64,000 nt of DNA from Acridotheres tristis. Taxonomy: Eukaryota; Chordata; Aves; Passeriformes; Sturnidae. Below are positions 54,201-64,000 of the stretch, piece by piece. The notes beneath the pieces are model-generated. The model saw nothing but the letters and a program-made list of their open reading frames with translations, was not told where the DNA came from and did not search any database. Location: positions 107,559,548 to 107,623,547 of the forward strand of contig CM072884.1 in NCBI GenBank assembly GCA_037013685.1, written 5' to 3'. A program made the translations under genes and the position numbers. The stretch's first letter is position 1. Each line of letters starts with the position of its first letter.

Positions 54201-57200
54201 AAAAACAGGGAGGTGAAACTGAGAGCCTGGAAAGCACTGTAAAAAGCTGAAAACAAGCCAGAGGAGCTAAACAAAAAACTGAAAAGGTGTATCTCCTTTT
54301 ATTAATTTTCAGTTCCAGATATTGTCTAGAAAAGAGACAAAAAGTGTCAGGTAGTGATGTCCCTGTATTTTAAAGTTTAATTACAGCAAATACTGCAAAA
54401 AAAAAGTGGAAAGATGGAAAAAAATTAAAATTCTCTTCTGATATTAAAATTACTTTGAAAAAAATATTTTTTTAAGGACAAAAGTTCAGACAAAGCAAGA
54501 GTTCAGCATGTTGTAGAACAGGCAAAAAATAGAGTTCCTCTATCCTGGCACTTTAAACCAGAAATTTGTTATGTATATCATGATCCAGTGTCATGAGAGA
54601 GGTGAGAGTTCAGTGGGTACTGAGGGGCAAACTGGGAGAGGAGTCCCTCAGATCATCAGACAAGAGTTATACAACTCTTTAATGCATTTTATTATATTAC
54701 CTTTGTGTCAGCAGCCCCGTCCTGACAGTGTGGTTTGTACAGCTGGGCCCTTCCTCTTGCTGAGACCCTAAAGGCAGCAACAAGAATCTTTCATAAGGCT
54801 GGCCTGAGCTGGTGGAACAAGGGAGCAGTTGAACAGGATGGAAAGTTCTCTAAGGCTAAAGGTCTAGAGTTTAAACCACACTGCTTCTGCCAGGTTTATC
54901 TCAGTACTACTCATATAATTAGTAGCACTCAGGAAAAAAACTCCCTTGAATTTCTGATTCTAGCTATACTGTCATTTGACCTGGAGTTGACAAGGACAAC
55001 TGTGTGTTTATGCAACTTTTGGTGATGACTTCTTGGGAAGTTATTTGCAAAGATGGAAAAACCCTAACTCTTCCTGCTTGTTGGAATAGTCTAGATGCCA
55101 GAAATTTTGTGACTGACTAGACAGAAACTTGTAGAACTGGACCTTTACAATAAGAAGTATCAACTATTATCATGTGCTGATAAACAGGAATTCACACCAT
55201 TAAAATACCAGTCAAGAATCTGTTCCTATGAGGGTGGAAGGCAGAGGTGGGTGAAGAGGTAGAACTGCTGACAGTGGGGTGGATATATCTGCAGTGTAAT
55301 CCTTTCCCTTCTCCTGACCCCTTTTTAGGAAGTCCTTTGTCAGATTCCAAGCACTGTTGCCCCTCTGAAATGAACCTGAATCCAACTGAAACATTTGTTT
55401 GGGCTTTTCTTACCTTCTGCATTGGCTTGAGAAGGGCTGCAAGGAGAGCCCCGAGAAACAGCCACAGTGAGCCTTAGCCAGTCCAGTGCCAGCTTTACTC
55501 CAGATGAAGAGGTCTGGAGCTGGTAATCCAGATCATCCATGCAAAATGAATTCCATGCCTAAATGAGCATGCATATGAGCCTGTCATTATAGGCTCCTGC
55601 CACGTAACTTCAGCTGCCTAACGCTGAACACCCAGCAGGCAAAAGCCCCGTTGGAGGTGCTGTGTCTCCTGTTGACTCAGCAGGATGACAAACCTCCTCA
55701 CTGGTGCCTACAGCCAGCCTGGCCATGCTCCCCCTCCCACTGTGCCTATCCCTCCCTAGGCAGTTTCCCATACACAGCAGGCAACTCACATGCTACATAC
55801 ACATCACTCCTGGTGCCTGCTGCTATCCTACAGACAATTATAAGATAGTTATTTGGAAATGGCAGAGCTTCTTAAAGAGACAGCCTGCTAAATCTTGGGA
55901 TACAACCCTTCTTTTCTCCTTTGTTTTCTTCTTTCCATTTGTTTTCTCAGCTGTTCTTGTCCAGCATTTGGCACTACTGTAAAAGTTGTTGTGCCAGAGG
56001 GCTTAAAAAAATAAGGCAACCTTCACCTGTGTTTTATATAGGTCCATTCATGAAGACCAGAATTTTCTATCCTGCAACAGCAAAGAGTTAATATCACTGA
56101 GATATTCTACTGTTCTACAAAGCCAAAGCAAACCTGAAAGAATTTAATATGGAAAACATATTCCAGCTTCAATGACACACTGGGGTTTTGTTTAGGTTTC
56201 TTTATTACGATGAGTCACAGTATGTAAACTTCACATGCAGTTACTGAAGTCATGTGTCTGCCTTATTTTAGCTTCAAAAACAGCAGCAATGCCAACATCC
56301 TTTGCTGCCTTTGAGACTTGAGAAGTCCTGAAAGCCAACAATGTTATGGTCCCCGTGTAAGCACTGTGTTACTTTTTCACCCTTTGGCTAGAAAATAAAG
56401 GGGATGATTCTCCGAGTGAGCCTTCTCCACTTTAGGTGCTCCTTTTAGGACCCTGCCATTGGTAATGCTGGCTGGACTCTGCTGCTGTCAGAAATTATCT
56501 CTGTTTGGGACAGTCTAACAAAAGGATGTTTCATCCTCTGTCTCTCCTGCCTCAAGCAGAAGTGAGCCATGCACAGGTGAAATCAGCAGTTGTTAGTGCT
56601 GGAAGTTCCACTGCTACTTTCATCACTGGAGCTGTTCCAATCAGAAATCCAGTGAGGGTGAGTGGAGTCCAAAACCAACTGCCCACCTCTCTCCCCACCT
56701 TTCATCCAGGCCCTGCAGAAGGCTTAAACTAAGCAGAGAGATTCCCACTGCTGCCATTCCCCAGGTGAGTCTCGTGCAGTGCAGCTCTCCAGTCCTGTTC
56801 ACAGAGGGCCAGCAGATGCCCCTGGCTCAGTGAGTGCAGCACCCATTCTTGCAGGTATAAAAGGACAGCATGCAGTCATCTATATAAAGAATATTCTTCA
56901 GATGGGTTATGTATAAACTGCCCGATGGCAAGGGTATCAAATGAAGGTCGAACATCAGAGACCTTTAGGCTATTACGAAATATGACTCATGGATTAGTTA
57001 ACTGCCTGTCAGATTTTCCATTATGAAATTTAACCACAGCCCATATCTGCACAGCAGCAATACCTGCAGAAGTGCAAACAAACAAGTTATATATGCACTT
57101 ACACTGAAATGTGTCAGCAGATGTGCTGTGGTATCAAAATAACCTTTCTCCTTATTAATGAACTATTAGCTAAGGAACAAAAATGAGAGAAGGGGAGAAA

Positions 57201-60200
57201 ATGCTGTGGGAATACAAAAAAAACATTGCTTTGTAGTTTCTATTTGCCAAAGAATCTGCAAGATAAATCTTTACAGTTCAACTGTATCAGATGAATGAAC
57301 ATAAAAATTCTCCTCTGCAGAATATCATTATTATAGCCATGATGAATATCTGTGCTTCCTAATCCAAGCATTTGCTTTTCATGAGTGGAAGTCGAAAAGC
57401 AACTATTCCTGTTCTAGAAAGTTACTATTTAGACACTAAACTAAAAAAGAGGAATGTAATAAATTTTAGTTCTGAAAATCAGTGAAAACATTTAACCATT
57501 TGGTGGAAGATCCTCATCATTTGCTCAGCTGGTTGTTTGGAGGTGGCTGTAAATTCAGAAAGGCAGAAGATGTGGCTCTGAAGGTTCACCATGGGAAGTG
57601 GGGCTTTTGACCTGTGTGTCAATGGTTTGACTCCACAGGTGAGAGAGACACAGCTCACCTAATTTTAGATGTCTACAGTGTCTATCAATACATCTGAGCC
57701 TATTGCCCTGTAGGCAATTTAAAGGCATGTCTTATCTGATCTATTTTAAATATCTACCTTAGGATGAGATGATTCATGACCTCAGTGTCTTTTTCTTGCT
57801 GTGGCTATATCAGGGGCCTGAGGTGACTGGCTTGGCTGGAGAGCCTTCCATGTGGCCAGAGATGAACTGTGCCTGAATGCTCTGCCCCACAAGGCCAGTA
57901 GTTTATGGGAAATGAGTTGGTTAACACAGCTCCTTGCTATTGCAATGTTTTTTCCATATCACAAAGCCACCACCATATCTGGCACAAATGAATGCTAGCA
58001 GGCTGAAACAGCCTAGAGGCTACTGATTAAAGAGGAAACCTGAACCACGTTGATGGATTTCATCATTACATCCTATTCTTGCCTCTAGAGATGTTCCAGA
58101 TCACAAGGTAGGCATGGAGCTCTCACTCCTCCTACCACTGTGGCATCTAATCTGTAAAGACATAAGTCTCCATTTCCATGCCTGTCAGTCCAGCTCATTT
58201 CACGAACATTACATTCGTTTAAATGCTAAACTGCTGCTCTCCAAGAAGTTCAGAAGACATAAACTGTAAGGCACAATGAAAAACAATGCAGTCTCAAGAA
58301 GCAAAGTCTGAAAGGGGGCAAAATAGCAGCACACAAATACATAAAAAGCAACTGCAAAGAGGAAGGAAATAAACTATTCTGTTAACCATGGAGACTTAAA
58401 TTACTCCACAGTGAGGTGACACACAACAAGCTGTGCAGCCACTTCTCACAGCAGAACAGCAGCATTTTTCCATCTTTTAGGCAATGGGGAAGCCACCAGG
58501 AGCTGCAGTCTCACAGAGAGGCAGCAGCAGCTCCTACCTCACTGCAGGCACTGAGCTGCCTGCCTTGGAAAGGGGTGGGAGGGTTACAGCTCCACCGTGC
58601 CCGTGGGTGTCTGAAAGGAGCCGGGAGCCCGTGGCTCACTGAGCAGCTTTTCAGTCTCAGCATGAAGCAGGAGTTCCTTCCTCACAGCTGAGGAGCAGGG
58701 CCCGCGGTGCTGTGACAGCATCCTGGGGCCCTGGCCCTTAGGAGAAGGCAGTCAGGGTTGGGAGCCCTCCCTCACTTTGGGGATGCAGTTGGTATTCTGG
58801 AGATCCAGTCTGATGAGCATCCACCCAGAGTGGATGGATATACCCAGTCTTAATGCAGTGTGATGGACTATATGTCTCAAAAACCCTTTATCTTTAATTA
58901 TTTAAGTGAAAAGGTTGCAATATGCACACTGAAGCCTGAGCTCAACCTCTTACAAGGGAGTGGGCCAGAGCTCCAGCTGTGTGACCTGTACTGCTGACCA
59001 AACCCAGCAAGAGGGACAGGGTGGCCTTTGAAAACCCATCTAGGAAAAGAAAGACTTTTCTCCTCACAATAAATTTTCCAATAAAACCTGCCTTTCAGAT
59101 GGCAGGTCCTTTCTCTGCTGCAATCTGAAAGATTATGCTTCTGGGTGCTCCTCTTTACTATTCTTTGTTCCTCTATAGGAAATACTGCTTCAACATGATA
59201 TAAACAAGGTAGAAAACATTAGGAGAGTGGGAATGAGGGGGGAAGGGGAAGAAAGTGATTTAATTTAAAATAAAAACAGAAACAAAACAGGTTTCACTCA
59301 GCCACATTCATATTCTCACACTCACAAAAGCAGCCACCAGGCACCAGGTCAGCATGTTTAAGTCATTTAATCAAAAATCCAGTCAACATGAAGTCTGTGC
59401 CCAGGCAACGGGTCCAGGATCTGTGTGATGCCATAGAGAACACAAGGGATACCAGCTCTGAAGTCCTGGGTTATTCTTGGATTGGTGACTATGCACAGGG
59501 TTTGGATATCTTTTTGTAGCTCTTTGGAACTGTCAGTATCTCCACCTGTCTCAGCTCTGGCAGTCATCAGGACTAATCACATTTTTTTCCATATCTGAAT
59601 CTGGAAAAAGATGCCTCTGAGAGACAGCAGGTTGATGCCCTGTGGTCTTGATGACCTGCTAACCTGGTGACATTAACTCAGGTCACCAAGCGTTGTATTA
59701 CAAGTCCCTACACCACTCCCATTCCCTTGCTGATGACCCTTCCCCTGCCAAGTGACAGAACCAACGCTGCAGCAATAGTGAGGAAAATAGGAAGAGGGAC
59801 CTTCTTCCCCCTTTCTCCTGAAGACCAGTGTTGGGTTTGCTTCATGGGCTTTATGATCTGTCCTTTCAGTTCTTGGCAGGGCTGTGGGGAGCTGGGGGTG
59901 TCCTCAGGACCCTGACAATCCCACAGGCATTTCTGAGCTGTCAGAGTTACCCTCTCACTTAATAAAGAGCAACACTGGGCATTCCTCAGATGGCTGAGGC
60001 CACTCTCTTAACCCAAGCACTCCTGGCAGCTGCATCACATTGCACAACCACCGTCTGCAAAGGTCAGACCTTGCCAGGTGCTCACAGCTGGCAGCTGAAA
60101 TCAAACCCCTGCACACGAGAGGGCAGAGCGCTGGCAAGTGGCACTTGGTCAGTGATGCTCTGAAGGGCTTTCAAAGAAGACTCTAATGTTACATTTATGT

Positions 60201-60368
60201 TACATAACATAAAATTTATACTTGGTATTTAGAAATGGTAATTAGAAAAGGCTTACAGAAACTGAAATGAGAAACATTAGTGCCTCCTTCAAAGTATAAC
60301 TGATGCTGATTGATGTAGGAGCCATCTTGACTAGGTGCCTATTTTGATTTAGGCAATTACAAGCTTAC
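51297..60368. other. Gene-poor region
   Basis: About 9 kb of mostly AT-rich sequence with no supported exon, RNA gene or named repeat. It may hold conserved regulatory DNA, but this cannot be judged from one sequence. Short A- and T-rich tracts occur at 54400-54480. Confidence 0.55.
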
Positions 60369-60489
60369 TAGTTCAAACCAGTTCGCAATGAGAATGTGAA
60401 TCCAAGATTTACTGATGTGCCTCTTTCCTTTCTTCTTGCTGCTATAAGCCTGTCTTCTTTTGTCTTCATCTTCTCTTCTTTGGGCTTGC
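60369..60489 (-). other. Weak candidate exon, unidentified
   Basis: On the - strand a strong acceptor (TTTCTCTTGTAG) precedes a 121-base purine-rich segment that ends in CTA followed by a GTAAGC donor. One frame reads QAQRREDEDKRRQAYSSKKK, highly charged and open through the donor to a stop at 60357. A second frame reads KPKEEKMKTKEDRLIAARRK and stops at the donor. I do not recognise either. It could be an exon of a lncRNA, of an unknown gene extending to either side, or chance. Confidence 0.2.
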
Positions 60490-61601
60490 CTACAAGAGAA
60501 AGGCACACTCATAAAATTACAATCTACTTGTAAACCAACAGTTAACTCCAAGCAGTCATTCAAAGAGGAGCAGTAGATGGATACTCATGACTTTGCTGTA
60601 TTGAACAACATAATATTGTAATTTTTTGGGCACAGTTTTTAATACCTACATGAAGAAAGTGGAAGGAAATGCTTTGCACAGAGGCTGCAGTCCCTGCTTT
60701 TGTCCTATGAGTGCCATGGATTGGGCTGTCCTGGTAGGAAAAAGGCTGCAGTGGGCAAGAGCTGCTCCACAGCCTGAGCCAGGGCAGTGACAGCAGCAGT
60801 CACCTGGTGTTGTACTACCTCTGTTCAGCAGACTGTGGCTCCTGCAGGGGTCAAGACCATGCCCCCAGAGCCTTTCTTCCCATTTGGAGGTTACAATCTG
60901 CAGAAGGGGCTGCTAGACTATGTTTGTTCTGATGTAGGAAAACTTACTGCTTTGCAAGTTCTTCCTGTTCCTAATTGACCTCATCTAACCTGAAATAAGC
61001 CATTTGTATTCCTGCAGAGGAATACCAGGGAGTCCACATGGCCTTTTGCCCAGGTTTAACGTAATTTCTTTAAAGCAAACTGCAAATTAATAGTAGTGTA
61101 ACTTTCCTGTGCAGGCAAGCCCTTAATCTAATTGGAACACGGAAAACAGCATTTGGGAAGACAAAGCAGTGCATAAACTTGGAGAGTGAAGGAGAGAGGC
61201 AAGATAATTTGGAGTCCAGGGGGGATGAAAGAGAAATCTGAATGCAGAGAAATAAAAATGATTAAGGTTTTTAAAATCCAAGCTACCAAGGAATCTAAGG
61301 ATATGAATAAATAGAGCCCAACTCAGAAATTTTCAATGTTCAGAGAATTCTCATGTTCTCTCCATTCATTCTTCCACTCAGGACAACAACTCTTGTCATT
61401 TTAGTCAAAAAACTTTCTCTCTTCCATCCCCTAAAAGTCTGAGCCCACATTCATGGCCTCATTTTCCCTAGTGTCTGATCTTCACATAACAAGAAGAAAT
61501 AAGAACAAAACTATGCTTGTACTTCCTCAGTTCCCACAGAAGCCTGTGATTACTTGATCTTGTCACTAAACCATTACAGTAAATAAAAATACTACTTCAT
61601 T

Positions 61602-61640
61602 AAAGAAAGAAAAAAAGAGAGAAAGAGAGAGAGAGAGAAG
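61602..61640. repeat. Pure purine GA/GAAA microsatellite
   Basis: Thirty-nine bases of only A and G, running from an A-rich part into GA dinucleotides. Pure purine-pyrimidine tracts of this sort can form triplex DNA. Confidence 0.85.
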
Positions 61641-63460
61641 CCTTGAGTGCTGCCTCAAAGTAAGGACTAATGTATGCTAGAAGTGACTAAATCTTTTGTG
61701 TGTATCCCTGCTCTAGAGTCAATAGCTTTTAAAACTTCCTGATTCTGTCCCTCAGCTAAGAGTTCCTGCTTTCTGTAAACAGTCTTTTGTGGTTTTTCAG
61801 CACAAGATGAGAATTTCTTTGAAGCTTGAAAACAAATTCCAGGCATCTCTTCTGAGAATCCTCATGAATCTGCTCTTCAGTAAGTCCCCTCCAATCAGCT
61901 GTGTGCATTCTACCTACCAGTCTGGGAACATGGAGAGACAAGGGGAGGGGAGCCAGCAAGGCTTGGGTGGCAGCACAGTGGCCTAAGGACAGAGCAGCTC
62001 CTAATCAGATTGCCTTTTAATTCTTCACGTGAGTTAAAGGCATTATGTGCTAAGATTGAGGATAGAGCTGTACTCAGCAAAGGCAGTGATAGAACGAAGT
62101 GTTGCATCATAGGAGAGTATTTTGTAAATATTCTGTCAAATGCTATCCAGGCACAGTTTAGTAATCACTGGCAATGCCAGTGAGAGGAACCCTTGGTTTC
62201 AGTGCAGTGGCTTTGCCCTGCACACTGAGGAAGATGCTGCCTTTTGATGCCTAAAAATGTCCACAGAAATTTGGGAATTGATCAGATGGAGCACATGGAA
62301 ATTATGCCTCTAGAGAGATCTCTGACATTAATGAGAGATATTCACTGTTGACTAAAGATTGTCTCCAAATCCCTTTGCTAATTTGTGGCTGGACAATGTT
62401 AAATTTCTATTTTGATTGCCCTGCCATCTTACAGTATGACTCACAAAAATATGGTATAGGGTATTAGCCTCATAGGCAGCTGTGTAGAACAAGAAACAAG
62501 TCTTCAGTACTGCAACTTGAGAATTAAGTCCATGGTAGGATTAATTTTTTATCACACTCTGGATGTCTGAGCTGCTTTACCATTAGTAAAACACCTCCTT
62601 TCCTTAGAAGTGAGTCCATAGTTGTGTACAGTGAAAAACCTGCTTGTTAAGATGGTCAGTAGTGTAGGACCTGTTTATAGTTTCAAAACAGATAAGGAAA
62701 CTCATGTACACAAGGTCAGTGTCTGTCAGCATTGGGTAAAAACACTCTAAAAGTCAGATATAACTTCATATACACACTGACTTCACAACACACATACATG
62801 ACTTGGTGACAGTGGGTGATATTGGCCTCCTAAAGCAACCTCCTCAAGACTCAGAAAGCTGCATTTCTGGCTGTTTTGGGGCTATCAGAGTAGCCTTTCA
62901 GAATGCCTGCCAGATGGGGCTCTGCAGGTGAAGGAATACCAGATTTGGGAATTTGCTGGGATTTAAGAACTGAGTGTCCAAATGCCCAGCAGTGTCAGAT
63001 TTTGAGGAGTTTTGGTTGAGCCCATTGGCAAAAACTTGCTGAGTTTAAAGCGAGCAAGGCTTGTGAGGATTCTGGTGTTGACTCAAGTGCTCATGAGCTG
63101 CTCAGCTTCCTCCAGGGAATTGTGTCTGAGTCAGCTGTGGGAGAATTAAAAGTGAAACTGAGAACAGTCCTGCCTAGTGCAGATGGCAACTCAGAGGGAA
63201 AACTGTCTTCCCCAAGAAGTGACTTCCCTGACTGCAGGATCAGGGTTTAAATCGCTGTGATACTTCTAAAACCTGCATGGCAAAGGATTAATTAATGTCA
63301 TTTTCTAGTGCATACGAATTATCACAAACCTTGCCCTTGTTTGTAAAACACTGCAGACCTTGCAGGGATGTAAAGGGGGCTGCAGAATTGCTTAGAATTT
63401 AGAATTGCCTGCAAAGTTGTAAGAAGAAAAGGAATTAAAAGTATTACTTGAAACTTGCTT

Positions 63461-63544
63461 TCAAAAACAGCAAAAAACAAAATTTAAAAAAACCCCAAAC
63501 CAATAAAAACCAACCAAACAACCAACCAACAACAACAACAAAAT
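63461..63544. repeat. A-rich AACC/AAC low-complexity block
   Basis: About 80 bases are dominated by A and C in AACC- and AAC-type repeats, with few G or T residues. It looks like a degraded A-rich simple repeat and not part of a named element. Confidence 0.8.
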
Positions 63545-64000
63545 TGGGCCTACATCCAGTAATAGCTTCTTAAAAAATACAGAAACTTTTTCCTTTTAAC
63601 TGTCAGGCAGCCTCAATTAAGAAATTTGGGAGCTTTAAACTTATATAAATAGGTGCACCTATTTATATATAGAAGAAATGCAGGCATAAATCTTGAACTC
63701 TGGAGCTGACTGGAAAAGTATTATGGAAGGTGAAAGCAGAGAACTGGAAAATGTTTTGTTTAAGACCAGAGCATCACAGAATTGCATGGTTTGTCTGTGA
63801 GGAGCATGTGTTACTCATTCAAGGACTTGTTTGTGATGTTTAAGTCTTGTAGGGCCTAATTTCTGCAATGGGAAGACTTTGGTTCTAGAGCTTTAAGGGC
63901 AGGAAAATCCTAGGCAGAGATGGGCTGTTTAATGCGTGAGTACCGCGGAAAAGTTCTGTCTTGTTTTTAAATCCCATGGTGAATCATCCTTCTGGAGAAT

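Larger units (their letters stand above)
60490..64000. other. Gene-poor right edge
   Basis: No gene was recognised. A purine tract lies at 61602-61640 and an A-rich low-complexity block at 63461-63544. DDX3X, the next gene after USP9X in human, was looked for and not found. Confidence 0.55.

Noticed and set aside
63770..63800. Possible CR1 start (catcacagaattgcatggtt)
   Set aside because: Only about 20 bases resemble CR1 and the following sequence does not continue the match.

Overview
This is vertebrate nuclear DNA and almost certainly avian. Genes are split by GT-AG introns of moderate length. The interspersed repeats are mainly 3' ends of CR1 LINEs, plus one solo LTR of a type I recognise as widespread in bird genomes. 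The two identifiable proteins are near-identical to their mammalian orthologues. The exact species cannot be told from the sequence.

Layout. (1) Positions 1-23977, + strand: the 3' half of USP9X, the large X-linked-in-mammals deubiquitinase. Nineteen coding exons join in phase into 1226 residues. They cover the end of the N-terminal helical region, the whole catalytic USP domain and the complete C-terminal region; the 5' half lies upstream of the window. (2) About 23978-27470: a long USP9X 3' UTR with several poly(A) signals (its end is inferred). (3) About 27470-35600: intergenic DNA with CR1 fragments and AT-rich simple sequence. (4) 35600-39267, - strand: a complete RPL8 (ribosomal protein uL2) gene. 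It has a noncoding first exon with a TOP tract, five coding exons, a CpG-island promoter with two identical perfect CRE palindromes, and a CR1 fragment in its second intron. (5) 39.3-64 kb: a gene-poor stretch. It holds a 17-bp minisatellite, an antisense CR1, a solo ERV-type LTR, a 31-bp minisatellite with 93-bp higher-order structure, simple repeats and one weak candidate exon on the - strand near 60.4 kb.

USP9X and RPL8 are convergent and have no operon-like relationship. One removes ubiquitin from proteins; the other is a core protein of the large ribosomal subunit. Their adjacency is the main gene-order surprise, because in human they lie on different chromosomes. I found no wholly new biological system. 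The most interesting items are the RPL8 placement, its promoter architecture and the minisatellite whose unit length keeps several reading frames open.
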